64,000 nt of DNA from Marinobacter bryozoorum (lineage in GTDB: Bacteria > Pseudomonadota > Gammaproteobacteria > Pseudomonadales > Oleiphilaceae). Numbering within the stretch: the first letter of the stretch is position 1; each line of letters opens with the position of its first letter. Below, one piece after another: positions 49,773-59,330 of the stretch. Below the pieces are notes generated by a model that saw only the letters and a list, made by a program, of their open reading frames with translations, was not told where the DNA came from and did no database searches. A program made the position numbers and the translations under genes. The stretch is from contig NZ_JAKZAH010000001.1 of the NCBI RefSeq assembly GCF_023156245.1, positions 1-64,000 on the forward strand, in the 5' to 3' direction.

Positions 49773-51224
49773 ATGATGTTACTGATTCGCCCGGCTGCTG
49801 AAGTAGCCATCAAGAGTAAGCCGGTTCGTCGCCAGCAGATGCGCCAGCTCCGCCAGAATATCCGCAAGCTGCTGGTCCGCCTGGACCCGGAAATCGTGGT
49901 CGAAGGTTCCTGGGACCGGGTTGACGTGGAGGTACCCGAAGGCCAGGGCCTGCTCAGTCCGGTACTGGACGAGCTGAGCCGCATTCCCGGAATCTCCACC
50001 ATCCAGGAAATCTCGGTCTACCCGCTGGTCAGCCTTGAGGATGTGGGGGAGAAAGCCCTGGCCGCCTACGGGAAACGCCTGGCGGGGAAAACCTTTGCGG
50101 TAAGGGCCCGGCGCTCCGGACAGCACGACTTCACCTCCAGCGAACTGGAGCGTCAGGTCGGTGGCTTCCTGCTGGCCAGCACCGAGGCGGCCGGCGTAAA
50201 GCTCAAGGCGCCGGATGTGGAGGTCCGGATTGATGTGCGGGATGACAGTTTCCATATCTCCCACCGCAAGCACGAAGGCCTGGGCGGCTATCCCATGGGG
50301 ACTGTTGAGAATGTAATGACGCTGGTGTCCGGCGGTTATGACTCCTCCGTGGCAGCTTACCTGATGATGCGGCGGGGCCTTCGCAGCCATTTCCTGTTTT
50401 TCAACCTTGGCGGCCAGGCCCATGAGGTGGGCGTTAAGCAGGTGGCCAGCTACCTGTGGAACCGTTACGCCTCAAGCCACTCCGTCAAGTTCATCTCCGT
50501 ACCCTTTGAAGGCGTAGTGGCAGAGATCATGCGCTCGGTGAACCACCGTCACTGGGGCGTGGTGCTCAAGCGGCAGATGCTCAAGGCCGCCGATAAAGTG
50601 GCTGAGGAAATCAAGGTAGAAGGCCTGGTAATGGGCGATGCCGTAGCCCAGGTATCCAGCCAGACCCTGACCAACCTGAACGTGGTGGATCGGGCCAGCA
50701 ACATGGTGGTGCTTCGCCCGCTGATCGCCATGGACAAGCAGCAGATTATCCGCATTGCCCATGAGATCGGTACCGACTCCTACGCCCGGAACATGCCCGA
50801 ATACTGTGGCGTGATCTCCCAGAAGCCCGCCACCCGGGCGAAACTGGACAGGGTGGAATACGACGAATCCCGGATGGACCCGGCGGTCCTGGAGCAGGCG
50901 GTCGCCGACCGTACCGAGACTGCGATGGGGCGTATGATGATTCCGGAAACCACCCTGGACGATGTTGAACTGGTGAACATCCCGGCGGTGGACGATGTCA
51001 TCATCGACGTGCGCCATCCGGACGAGGAACAGCGCGCACCGCTGACCCTGACCAACAACCAGGTGATCAATATCCCGTTCTATGAGCTGAACCAGCAGGT
51101 TGAACAGCTCGACAGCCACCGTCAGTACCTGCTTTACTGCGACAAGGGCACCATGAGCCGGGTCCATGCCGGGCACCTGAAGGCTGAGGGCCATGACAAT
51201 ATCAAGGTCTATGCACCGGGCTGA
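49773..51224 (+). CDS. thiI: tRNA 4-thiouridine synthase ThiI with rhodanese domain
   Basis: 483-residue sulfurtransferase for s4U8 in tRNA and thiazole synthesis. Order: N-terminal ferredoxin-like domain, THUMP (~60-165), PP-loop ATPase with SGGYDSS near residue 190, the sulfur-relay Cys in MPEYCGVIS, and a C-terminal rhodanese domain with catalytic Cys in LLYCDKGTMSR. The rhodanese domain makes it the full-length enteric type. Two adjacent ATGs (49773, 49776) are possible starts; an in-frame TTG at 49764 is less likely. Confidence 0.94.
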   Translation: MMLLIRPAAEVAIKSKPVRRQQMRQLRQNIRKLLVRLDPEIVVEGSWDRVDVEVPEGQGLLSPVLDELSRIPGISTIQEISVYPLVSLEDVGEKALAAYGKRLAGKTFAVRARRSGQHDFTSSELERQVGGFLLASTEAAGVKLKAPDVEVRIDVRDDSFHISHRKHEGLGGYPMGTVENVMTLVSGGYDSSVAAYLMMRRGLRSHFLFFNLGGQAHEVGVKQVASYLWNRYASSHSVKFISVPFEGVVAEIMRSVNHRHWGVVLKRQMLKAADKVAEEIKVEGLVMGDAVAQVSSQTLTNLNVVDRASNMVVLRPLIAMDKQQIIRIAHEIGTDSYARNMPEYCGVISQKPATRAKLDRVEYDESRMDPAVLEQAVADRTETAMGRMMIPETTLDDVELVNIPAVDDVIIDVRHPDEEQRAPLTLTNNQVINIPFYELNQQVEQLDSHRQYLLYCDKGTMSRVHAGHLKAEGHDNIKVYAPG

Positions 51225-51273
51225 ACGCCCGGGTCCCTGATTGTGACCTCTCGCGCCTGAACGGATCCCAGCC

Positions 51274-52017
51274 ATGCTGACCTTTATCAAATTCGCCGTA
51301 CTCCCGCCGTTCGCCAATATCCTTGTGGCGCTGGCAGGGCTGGTGATGATCCGGCGCTGGCCCCGCACCGGGTGGTCGCTGATCGCGTTCAGTACACTGT
51401 GTCTCTACCTGCTATCGATCCCGTCAACCATGCCATTGCTCAGCATTGGCCTGGAGGATCATGGGGTTCCCACCATGGAGGAAGCATCCCGGGCCGAGGT
51501 CATCGTTGTGCTTGGGGGAGGGCGGGAGACGGATGCGCCCCAATGGAAAGGAAGGGACACGGTTGCAGAGGCGCCACTGGCACGGCTGGCGGAGGCAGCG
51601 CGTTGGCACCGGCGTACGGGCCTGCCGTTGCTGCTGACCGGCGGGCGCAACGGCATGGACGATGCAGAATCGGAAGCCCAGCTGATGGCGCGGATGCTGG
51701 AAGAAGCTTTCGGTATCCAGGCCCGCTGGCTGGAACACGAGAGCCGGGATACGCGGGAAAACGCTGAGTTCAGCGCCCGCATCCTGGATGCGGGCAGCAT
51801 GGAAACCATTTTACTGGTAACCCACGCTGCCCATCTCACCCGGGCAATCCCCGAGTTCGAGAAGCGGGGGTTTGACGTCATCCCGGCGCCGATGGGCTTT
51901 GCCAGTTCGGGGTCCGGCGGCGAGCTCAGCCTGCTGCCGCGGGCGACCTACCTGGAGCAGAATACCCGGCTCGTTTACGAGCACATCGGGCGTCTCTACT
52001 ACTGGCTGACCGAGTAA
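51274..52017 (+). CDS. ElyC/SanA/YdcF-family envelope protein (DUF218)
   Basis: 247-residue membrane protein with two N-terminal hydrophobic segments (~8-28 and ~34-52) and a DUF218 domain: EVIVVLGGGRETDAPQW, LLLTGGRNG, HESRDTRENAEFSARIL and ILLVTHAAHLTRAI. ElyC in E. coli affects peptidoglycan precursor lipid carrier use; the orthology is plausible because of the two membrane segments. Follows thiI in the same direction after 49 bases. Confidence 0.82.
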   Translation: MLTFIKFAVLPPFANILVALAGLVMIRRWPRTGWSLIAFSTLCLYLLSIPSTMPLLSIGLEDHGVPTMEEASRAEVIVVLGGGRETDAPQWKGRDTVAEAPLARLAEAARWHRRTGLPLLLTGGRNGMDDAESEAQLMARMLEEAFGIQARWLEHESRDTRENAEFSARILDAGSMETILLVTHAAHLTRAIPEFEKRGFDVIPAPMGFASSGSGGELSLLPRATYLEQNTRLVYEHIGRLYYWLTE

Positions 52018-52032
52018 ACCGGGCCTTCCGGC

Positions 52033-53049
52033 TCAGAGACCGCCGATACCCTTGAAGAACTGCTGCACGTTCTCGCTGAGGGATTCCAGGTCATAGCCCC
52101 CTTCCTGCACTACCAGGGTGGGCAGGTGCAACTGGCTCAGGTGCTTGCCCAGCTTTGAGAACCCTTCAGAACTGACCGAGACCTTGGCCTGTGGATCGTT
52201 CTTGTAGATATCGAAGCCCAGACAGAGCACCAGTACATCCGGGTCGTACAGGCGGATGTCGCGGATGGCCTTGTCCAGGGTATCGAAGAAGTACTGCTCA
52301 CTGGAGCCGTGGGGCATCGGGTAGTTGATGTTATAGCCGTAGCCATCCCCCTCGCCACGCTCGTTCTCGAACCCGGTGACCACCGGATAGAAGTTGGTGG
52401 GGTCGCCATGGATCGATACGTAAAGCATGTCACTGCGGTCGTAGAAGATCTCCTGGATGCCCTGGCCGTGGTGCATATCGGTATCGAGGATGGCGATGCG
52501 GGCAAACCGGTCCTGCAGGTGCTGGGCGGCAATGGCCGCGTTGTTCAGGTAACAGAAACCACCGGCCGCATCACGACGGGCATGGTGGCCGGGCGGACGG
52601 CACACGGCGTAGGACACCCGCTCGCCGGCCTTGATCGCATCGGCGGCGCCAAGGGCTGTCTGGGCTGACCAGTAGGCGGCCTCCCAGGTCTTGGGGCCAA
52701 TGGGCGAGCTGCCGTCGGCCTGGTAGCGGGCCGCTTCCGCCAGGATACCCTGCAGGTGGTTGGGCTCGCGCACAAAGATGTTTGAGATGACCTCGTCGCC
52801 CCAGTCGTCCTGTTCCATCCAGCGACGGTGGGCGGATTCCAGGAAGCGAAGATAGCCCAGGTCATGGATATCCGAGATCGGCCCGGCGCCCTGGTCGGCA
52901 GGCTGCAGTACTTCCACGCCCAGTTCCTTCAGGCCTTCCAGCATCTGACCGGTCCGGTCAGCCACCTCCTGGGGCTGGCGCATCTGCCCGCGGGTAAAAT
53001 ACGTCTTGGGGGCGTGCAGGTCCTGTGACGGGTGGAAATACGCTTTCAT
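52033..53049 (-). CDS. Histone deacetylase-family protein, acetylpolyamine amidohydrolase-like
   Basis: 338-residue zinc amidohydrolase. Signature residues: RPPGHHARRDAAGGFCYLNN, ILDTDMHHGQG (zinc ligands Asp and His), SIHGDPTNFYP and CLGFDIYKNDP (third zinc-ligand region), EGGYDLES. Bacterial members of this arrangement deacetylate acetylputrescine or acetylcadaverine. The divergent neighbour is a succinate-semialdehyde-dehydrogenase-like ALDH, consistent with polyamine catabolism. Substrate is inferred. Confidence 0.87.
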   Translation of the reverse strand: MKAYFHPSQDLHAPKTYFTRGQMRQPQEVADRTGQMLEGLKELGVEVLQPADQGAGPISDIHDLGYLRFLESAHRRWMEQDDWGDEVISNIFVREPNHLQGILAEAARYQADGSSPIGPKTWEAAYWSAQTALGAADAIKAGERVSYAVCRPPGHHARRDAAGGFCYLNNAAIAAQHLQDRFARIAILDTDMHHGQGIQEIFYDRSDMLYVSIHGDPTNFYPVVTGFENERGEGDGYGYNINYPMPHGSSEQYFFDTLDKAIRDIRLYDPDVLVLCLGFDIYKNDPQAKVSVSSEGFSKLGKHLSQLHLPTLVVQEGGYDLESLSENVQQFFKGIGGL

Positions 53050-53123
53050 GTTACGGCCTCCTGATGAGTCATCGTTTTCGACCAGTATAGTCGGCGCTCA
53101 CGGTGTTGCCCGCGCTGGCCGAT

Positions 53124-53176
53124 TGCCTTTACAGACGTGACAAAGGCAGCCAATATGGTTGAAGAAATTATCAACC
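53124..53176. promoter_or_regulatory. Two candidate operator repeats in a divergent promoter region
   Basis: TGCCTTT-N11-AAAGGCA at 53124-53148 and GGTTGA-N8-TCAACC at 53157-53176 sit between the divergent amidohydrolase and aldehyde dehydrogenase genes. Both have the size of repressor or activator sites, but no matching regulator gene is adjacent. Confidence 0.35.
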
Positions 53177-53296
53177 CTGCCCGGACTTCTGGGTGTCCGG
53201 AGACTTGATCAGTAGTCTCACTCCAGGACGTTCACGTCAATACCCGGACAGCTTCCAACAACTAAAAATGACTGTCTATCAGAACGAGGAGCCATA

Positions 53297-54748
53297 ATGA
53301 TCGAATCACCCCTGCTGAAAAACCTCAAAGGCTATATCGGTGGCCAATGGAAGGCGACCGGCGACAACACCTTCGATGTCTATAACCCGGCCACCGGTGA
53401 AGTACTCGCCAGCGTACCGTCCATGCCGGCCGAAGACGTCAAGGCCGCCATCGAAGCCGGCAAGTCTGCCCTGCGCCTGACCGAACCCTACGCCATCGAA
53501 ACCCGCCGCCAGTGGCTGGAAGCGATCCGCGATGCCCTCAAGGCCAACAAGGAAGAAATTGGTCGTATCCTGTGCCTGGAACACGGCAAGCCCCTGAACG
53601 AGGCCCAGGGTGAGGTGGACTATGCTGCGGGGTTCTTCGACTACTTCTCCAAGACCATTGGCGAGCTCAACTCCCACACCCTGGAAGAAAAACCCCGGGA
53701 CTGCACCTGGACCATCCACTACCGTCCGATTGGTGTGGTGGGCCTGATCACTCCGTGGAACTTCCCCATCGGCATGATCGCCAAGAAGCTTTCTGCTGCC
53801 ATGGCCGCCGGCTGCCCGTCGGTGATCAAGCCGGCGAGTGAAACCCCGCTGACCATGATTGCGATGTTTACCGTTATTGAAGAAAACGTCGACCTGCCCG
53901 AAGGCATGATCAACCTGGTGATGGGCAAGGCCAGCGTTATTGGCAAGGAGCTGTGCGAAAACCCGGACGTACCCATGCTCAGCTTCACCGGCTCCACCGA
54001 AGTAGGTCGTACGCTGATCAAGGACACCGTGGAGCACGTCAAGAAGCTCGCCCTTGAGCTGGGCGGCAACGCGCCGTACATCATCTTTGACGACGCCGAC
54101 CTCGACAAGGCTGCCGATAACCTCATCGCCAACAAATTCCGCGGCGGCGGCCAGACCTGTGTCTGTTCCAACCGGGTCTTTGTCCATGAGAGCGTCATGG
54201 AACAGTTTGCGAGCAAACTGTCTGAGCGGGTCAACAAGATGACCGTAGGCGACGGCATTAACGGCGACGTAGATATCGGTCCCCTGATCAACAAGGCCGG
54301 CTTCAACAAGGTCAAACATCACCTGGAAGACGCCCTTCAGAACGGCGCCAGTCTCGTAGCCGGTGCGAAGCCGGAAGACCTCCCGAAAGACAAGCTGTTC
54401 TTCCCGCCCACCGTCGTCTCCGGCGTCAAGCGCGACATGGCCTGCTTCCGCGAGGAAACCTTCGGCCCACTGGTGCCCATGGTCTCCTTCAGCACCGAAG
54501 ACGAAGCCATCGAAATGGGCAACGACACCGAATTCGGCCTGGCCTCCTACGTCTTCACCGCTGACGAAGACCGCGCCCAGCGCGTGGCCGGCGGCCTGCG
54601 CTTCGGCCACGTCGGCTGGAATACCGGCACCGGCCCCACACCGGAAGCTCCCTTCGGCGGCATGAAAGCCTCCGGCATCGGCCGCGAAGGCGGTATCGAA
54701 GGTCTGTTTGAGTTCGTCGAGCCCCAGTCGGTTCCGCGCGGATTCTGA
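53297..54748 (+). CDS. NAD(P)-dependent aldehyde dehydrogenase, succinate-semialdehyde dehydrogenase-like
   Basis: 483-residue ALDH. Motifs: GVVGLITPWNFPIGMIAKKL, FTGSTEVGRTLI, LELGGNAPYIIFDDADLDKA, and the catalytic Cys in GGGQTCVCSNRVFV. The C-terminal GGMKASGIGREGGIEGL and overall pattern are those of GabD-type SSADH. With the divergent acetylpolyamine amidohydrolase-like gene it could serve putrescine/GABA degradation. Ended by a perfect 13-bp terminator. Confidence 0.88.
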   Translation: MIESPLLKNLKGYIGGQWKATGDNTFDVYNPATGEVLASVPSMPAEDVKAAIEAGKSALRLTEPYAIETRRQWLEAIRDALKANKEEIGRILCLEHGKPLNEAQGEVDYAAGFFDYFSKTIGELNSHTLEEKPRDCTWTIHYRPIGVVGLITPWNFPIGMIAKKLSAAMAAGCPSVIKPASETPLTMIAMFTVIEENVDLPEGMINLVMGKASVIGKELCENPDVPMLSFTGSTEVGRTLIKDTVEHVKKLALELGGNAPYIIFDDADLDKAADNLIANKFRGGGQTCVCSNRVFVHESVMEQFASKLSERVNKMTVGDGINGDVDIGPLINKAGFNKVKHHLEDALQNGASLVAGAKPEDLPKDKLFFPPTVVSGVKRDMACFREETFGPLVPMVSFSTEDEAIEMGNDTEFGLASYVFTADEDRAQRVAGGLRFGHVGWNTGTGPTPEAPFGGMKASGIGREGGIEGLFEFVEPQSVPRGF

Positions 54749-54757
54749 TCAGGCGTT

Positions 54758-54789
54758 GAAAGAGCGCCTCGGGTACGAGGCGCTCTTTC
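54758..54789. terminator. Intrinsic terminator after the aldehyde dehydrogenase gene
   Basis: Perfect 13-bp stem (GAAAGAGCGCCTC / GAGGCGCTCTTTC) with a 6-base loop, ten bases after the stop. Confidence 0.9.
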
Positions 54790-54874
54790 AACCTCTCCAC
54801 CCATAACCCAATCCCCCACCCATGGGTGATATACTCTTGCCTCATTTTCCACCAGGCAATGAACGGCAGAACCC

Positions 54875-57040
54875 ATGGATGTCTCCCCCATCATCGACCC
54901 CCTGAACGACGCCCAGCGCGAAGCGGTCACCGCCCAGAACGACCACCTGCTGGTGCTCGCCGGTGCTGGCAGTGGCAAGACCCGGGTGCTGGTCCACCGC
55001 ATGGCCTGGCTGATGCAAGTCGATGGCGTGCCGCCTACCGGCATTCTCGCTGTTACCTTTACCAACAAGGCGGCGAAGGAGATGCGCTACCGCATCGAGC
55101 AGATGATGAACATCCCCGCCCGGGGCATGTGGTTCGGTACCTTCCATGGCATTGCCCACCGCCTGCTGCGGGCCCACTATGCCGACGCCGGCCTGCCGGA
55201 AAACTTCCAGGTACTGGACAGCGACGACCAGCTGCGGCTGATCAAGCGGGTCATGCGGGAAGCCCAGATCGACGAAAGCCGCTGGCCACCGAAGCAGGCC
55301 CAGTGGTTCATCAACAGCCAGAAGGACGAAGGGCTACGGGCGGACCACATCCAGGACAACCCGGGGGACCACTTCACCAACACCATGCTGCAGATCTACC
55401 GCCAGTACGAGAAGCTCTGCAACCAGGGCGGCCTGGTGGACTTTGGTGAGCTGCTGCTGCGCTCCCATGAACTGTGGCTGCACCGACCGGAATTGCTGGC
55501 TCATTACCAGCGTCGCTTCCAGCATATCCTGGTGGACGAGTTCCAGGACACCAACACCATCCAGTACGCCTGGCTGCAGATCCTCGCCAGCAACCGGGTG
55601 CCCATCACCGTGGTGGGGGACGACGACCAGTCCATCTACGGCTGGCGGGGCGCCAAGATCGAGAATATCCAGCAGTTCCAGCGGGACTTTCCCAACGCCC
55701 GCCTGGTGCGTCTGGAACAGAATTACCGCTCCACCCAACTGATCCTGAAGGCGGCCAACGCGGTCATTGCCAACAACCAGGGCCGCCTCGGCAAGGAGCT
55801 GTGGACCGACGGCCCCGAGGGCGAGCCCATCAGCCTGTATGCCGCCTTCAACGAAATGGACGAGGCCAACTACATCGCCGACACCATCAGCGCCTGGGTG
55901 GACGAGGGCAACCTGCGCAGCGAAGCGGCCATACTCTATCGCTCCAATGCCCAGTCGCGGGTGCTGGAAGAATCCCTGATGCGTCAGGGCATCCCTTACC
56001 GGGTCTACGGTGGCCTGAGATTCTATGACCGGCAGGAAATCCGCAACGCCATTGCCTACCTACGGCTGGTCCACTACCGCCGGGACGACGCAGCTTTCGA
56101 ACGGGTGGTGAATGTGCCCACCCGCGGCATCGGCGCCAAGAGCCTGGCAGACCTGCGGGCCTACGCAACCGAGCAGGGCATCTCCCTGTGGGAGGCCTCG
56201 GAACGCATGCTGGACGCCGGCGCCGTCAAGGGCAAGGCCCGATCCGGCCTGCAGCAATTCCTGGAGATCATCCAGACCGTGTCGGAGAAGGTAGACCAGT
56301 CGTCCCTGCAGGGCCTGATGGAAGAAACCCTCAGGCTCAGCGGACTGAAGGACTACCACGCCAACGAAAAAGGCGAGAAGGGCCAGGCCCGGGCGGAGAA
56401 CCTGGAAGAGCTGGTCAGTGCCCTGTCGGACTTCGAGGTGGAAGACGGTGAGGACGCGCTGGCGGAATTCATCGCCCAGGCAGCCCTCGATGCCGGTGAG
56501 GCCCAGGCGGATACCCACGAGGACAGTGTCCAGCTTATGACCCTGCATTCCGCCAAGGGCTTGGAGTTCCCGCTGGTGTTCCTGGCGGGTGTGGAAGAGG
56601 GCCTATTCCCCCACAGCATGTCCCTGGAAGAACCCGGACGCATGGAGGAAGAGCGCCGGCTGGCCTATGTGGGCATCACCCGTGCCATGAAGCGGCTCAT
56701 CCTTACCTACGCCGAATCACGTCGCCTGTATGGTCAGGAAAAGTTCCACGCCCTGTCCCGGTTCGTGCGGGAAATCCCGGCGGACTGCATTCAGGAAGTG
56801 CGCCTTCGCAACACGGTGACCCGTCCGGCCATGGTCTCTCGACCCAATGAAGGGCTGTTTGATTCCGCGCCCATGGAGCAGGCCGGGTTTTCCCTGGGTC
56901 AGCGGGTTCGCCATCCCAAATTTGGGGAGGGCATTGTGATGAACAGCGAAGGGAGTGGTCACCATACCCGGGTTCAGGTGAACTTTGATGACGGGGCCAA
57001 GTGGCTGGTGTTGGCTTATGCTCCGTTGGAGGCATGTTAA
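54875..57040 (+). CDS. uvrD: DNA helicase II UvrD
   Basis: 721-residue SF1A 3'-5' helicase of nucleotide excision and mismatch repair. Motifs: I LAGAGSGKTRVLVHR, Ia TFTNKAAKEM, II LVDEFQDTN, III VGDDDQSIYGWRGA, IV LEQNYRST, V TLHSAKGLEF, VI YVGITRAMKRL. The C-terminal Tudor-like domain (FSLGQRVRHPKFGEGIV) contacts RNA polymerase in UvrD/PcrA. Length matches E. coli UvrD. I found no LexA-type box in the short upstream spacer. Confidence 0.95.
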   Translation: MDVSPIIDPLNDAQREAVTAQNDHLLVLAGAGSGKTRVLVHRMAWLMQVDGVPPTGILAVTFTNKAAKEMRYRIEQMMNIPARGMWFGTFHGIAHRLLRAHYADAGLPENFQVLDSDDQLRLIKRVMREAQIDESRWPPKQAQWFINSQKDEGLRADHIQDNPGDHFTNTMLQIYRQYEKLCNQGGLVDFGELLLRSHELWLHRPELLAHYQRRFQHILVDEFQDTNTIQYAWLQILASNRVPITVVGDDDQSIYGWRGAKIENIQQFQRDFPNARLVRLEQNYRSTQLILKAANAVIANNQGRLGKELWTDGPEGEPISLYAAFNEMDEANYIADTISAWVDEGNLRSEAAILYRSNAQSRVLEESLMRQGIPYRVYGGLRFYDRQEIRNAIAYLRLVHYRRDDAAFERVVNVPTRGIGAKSLADLRAYATEQGISLWEASERMLDAGAVKGKARSGLQQFLEIIQTVSEKVDQSSLQGLMEETLRLSGLKDYHANEKGEKGQARAENLEELVSALSDFEVEDGEDALAEFIAQAALDAGEAQADTHEDSVQLMTLHSAKGLEFPLVFLAGVEEGLFPHSMSLEEPGRMEEERRLAYVGITRAMKRLILTYAESRRLYGQEKFHALSRFVREIPADCIQEVRLRNTVTRPAMVSRPNEGLFDSAPMEQAGFSLGQRVRHPKFGEGIVMNSEGSGHHTRVQVNFDDGAKWLVLAYAPLEAC

Positions 57041-57059
57041 TTGGTGTGAGACTTGGAGA

Positions 57060-57200
57060 AGCTTCCTGAGGTTGGCACGGTGATCGCGGCGGGTGTCCGG
57101 GAGGGCTTTCCAGAACCGTGCGGAGCCAGGGATGGCGGAGCTCGAGCGTCACATGGACGTGCCGGAAGGAGCGTGTTCTGGAAAGCCCTCCCGGATGGCC
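57060..57200. repeat. REP/BIME-like intergenic repeat
   Basis: Two arms of a perfect 21-bp inverted repeat (57096-57116 and 57175-57195; core GAGGGCTTTCCAGAAC) flank a 58-base centre containing a second, imperfect motif (GGGATGGCGGAGC...GTCACATGGACGTG). It fills the gap between convergent uvrD and corA. Size and form fit dispersed palindromic elements of marine gammaproteobacteria; copy number elsewhere cannot be seen from this window. Confidence 0.75.
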
Positions 57201-57219
57201 GCCTTCCCCCCAAACCTGA

Positions 57220-58173
57220 TCAGAGCCAGCCTTTACGCTTGAAGTACCAGTAAGGCGCAATCCCGGCCGCCACCATCAGCCCCAGGGCTCCCGGATAACC
57301 CAGTAGCCACTCCAGTTCCGGCATATACTTGAAGTTCATGCCATAGATACTGGCGACCAGGGTGGGCGGCAGGAACACCACCGCCGCAATCGAGAAAATC
57401 TTGATGATCTGGTTCTGTTCGATGTTGATGAAACCCTGGGTGGAGTCCATCAGGAAGTTGATCTTGTCGAACAGGAACGTGGTGTGGGACATCAGGGTTT
57501 CGATGTCGCGGTTAATCTCCCGGAGGGTCTCCCGTACTTCCCCTTCGTTGCGCAGGTGGCGCAACAGGAACGAAATATTGCGCTGGGTATCCATCAGGCA
57601 CAGGCGGGTCTTGCCGTTGCTGTCCTCCAGCCTGGCCAGGCGGTTGATGGCCTCATCCAGCTCAGCCTCTTCGTCTTCCAGTACCAGGTAGCTGACATCT
57701 TCCAGCTGGCGATGCAGGTCCTCCAGGCCGTCCGCCTGGTTCTCCACCTTCTGTTCCAGAATTGTCACCATCATTTCGCAGGGATCGCCGGCTTCCACCT
57801 GGCCACGGCGGGCCCGCATGCGCAACAGGCGGAAGTCCGCCAGTTCCGTTTCGCGGATGGTGATCAGGCGGCTTTTCTGCAGGATGAATGCCACGGACAC
57901 CGTGTTATGGCGCCCTTCCGCCAGGTTGAGAAACATCGAGTGCACATGCACCCCGGCCTGGTCCACAAAGTAGCGGGCCGAGGCCTCGATCTCCTCCACA
58001 TCGTCAAACTCGGGGATATCGGTTTTCAGCAGCCGCTGGAGAACCTGCCGCTCTTCTTCATCGGGTTCACAGGCGTCGATCCAGTCCGCTTGTCGTAACC
58101 GGGCCTCGGTATCTTCTTCCCGGTTATCCATTTCCCTGATAAGACCGTCGACAATCCTGAAAAACCTCAGCAT
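57220..58173 (-). CDS. corA: CorA-family magnesium/cobalt transporter
   Basis: 317-residue divalent-cation channel. A large cytoplasmic domain (~1-255) precedes two C-terminal membrane segments; the first ends with the selectivity motif YGMNF (VFLPPTLVASIYGMNFKYMP) and the chain ends with positively charged KRKGW. Start 58173 (MLRFFRIVDGLI) has a GGAG site; the in-frame ATG at 58227 would add 18 non-family residues. Confidence 0.9.
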   Translation of the reverse strand: MLRFFRIVDGLIREMDNREEDTEARLRQADWIDACEPDEEERQVLQRLLKTDIPEFDDVEEIEASARYFVDQAGVHVHSMFLNLAEGRHNTVSVAFILQKSRLITIRETELADFRLLRMRARRGQVEAGDPCEMMVTILEQKVENQADGLEDLHRQLEDVSYLVLEDEEAELDEAINRLARLEDSNGKTRLCLMDTQRNISFLLRHLRNEGEVRETLREINRDIETLMSHTTFLFDKINFLMDSTQGFINIEQNQIIKIFSIAAVVFLPPTLVASIYGMNFKYMPELEWLLGYPGALGLMVAAGIAPYWYFKRKGWL

Positions 58174-58249
58174 AGGCAAACTCCGAAGCGGGTGAATCTG
58201 ACTGTAGTCTAGTGCCCCTTGACGCAAGGGGCACTGTGCACCCGTTAGT

Positions 58250-59320
58250 TTACGCGGGAAACCGGTCCCGCGTCCTGTTCGCGATGTTCACCAGGGCCAG
58301 CATCAATGGGACTTCCACCAGTACGCCGACCACTGTGGCCAGTGCTGCACCGGACTGCAGGCCGAACAGGGCGATGGCGGCTGCCACGGCCAGCTCGAAG
58401 AAGTTGCTGGCACCGATCATGGCGCCGGGGGCTGCGATGCAGTGACGGACGTTCCAGAGCCTGGCCCAGCCGTAGGCCAGCAGGAAGATGAACACCGTCT
58501 GGATAACCAACGGCACCGCAATCAGTGCAATGTGCAGCGGATTCTCCAGGATCACTTCGCCCTGGAAGGCGAACAGTAGTACCAGGGTGACAATCAGCGC
58601 CGCCGGCGTCACCGGGCCGATGCGTTTCAGGAACACCTCGTCGTACCAGTGCTGGCCGTGGCGGGTAATCAGGGTGCGACGAGTCAGGTAGCCGGCGGTA
58701 AGCGGAATCACGATGTAGAGCACAACTGACAACAGGACCGTGTCCCACGGCACCTGGATATCGGAAATGCCCAGCAGGAACACCACAATCGGCGCGAAGG
58801 CGAAGAGCATGATGATGTCGTTCAGCGACACCTGCACCAGGGTATAGGCGGCATCGCCTTTGGTGAGGTAGCTCCAGACAAATACCATGGCGGTACAGGG
58901 CGCGGCCCCGAGCAGGATGGCTCCGGCCAGGTATTCGCTGGCCAGGTCAGGGGCGATCCACGGCTCGAACACCACCATCAGGAAGAACCAGGCAATGGCA
59001 AACATGGTGAAAGGCTTGATCAGCCAGTTGACCGTGGTGGTAATTGCCAGGCCTTTGGGCTCCTTGCGTACCCCGACAATGGCACTGAAGTCGATCTGGG
59101 CCATCATGGGAAAGATCATCGCCCAGATCAGGATGGCGATGGGAATGGATACCTGGGCGTATTCAAACCGGGACAAGGCCTCAGGTACCGCTGGTGCGAG
59201 TTGGCCCAGTGCGACACCGGCAACGATCGCCAGGGCGACCCAGACCGACAGGTATCGTCCGAACAGGTCCATACCCTGTTTGGTATCTGTTTCAGCGGCC
59301 ATTCCGGTACTTTTGCTCAT
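58250..59320 (-). CDS. acr3: Arsenite efflux permease ACR3
   Basis: 356-residue ten-segment membrane protein of the ACR3 (BASS-related) type exporting As(III) by proton antiport. Characteristic: LLGAAPCTAMVFVWSYLTKGD with the essential Cys, SLNDIIMLFAFAPIVVFLLG, and IAAPGAMIGASNFFELAVAAAIALFG. It follows arsH on the minus strand after ten bases, so the two are one transcript. Confidence 0.93.
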   Translation of the reverse strand: MSKSTGMAAETDTKQGMDLFGRYLSVWVALAIVAGVALGQLAPAVPEALSRFEYAQVSIPIAILIWAMIFPMMAQIDFSAIVGVRKEPKGLAITTTVNWLIKPFTMFAIAWFFLMVVFEPWIAPDLASEYLAGAILLGAAPCTAMVFVWSYLTKGDAAYTLVQVSLNDIIMLFAFAPIVVFLLGISDIQVPWDTVLLSVVLYIVIPLTAGYLTRRTLITRHGQHWYDEVFLKRIGPVTPAALIVTLVLLFAFQGEVILENPLHIALIAVPLVIQTVFIFLLAYGWARLWNVRHCIAAPGAMIGASNFFELAVAAAIALFGLQSGAALATVVGVLVEVPLMLALVNIANRTRDRFPA

Positions 59321-59330
59321 GGGCTTTCTC

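Noticed and set aside
53306..54610. 434-codon minus-strand frame opposite the aldehyde dehydrogenase gene
   Set aside because: Antisense shadow of a well-conserved enzyme; no family features.
54790..54874. LexA (SOS) box before uvrD
   Set aside because: No CTGT-N8-ACAG-type palindrome could be found in the spacer.
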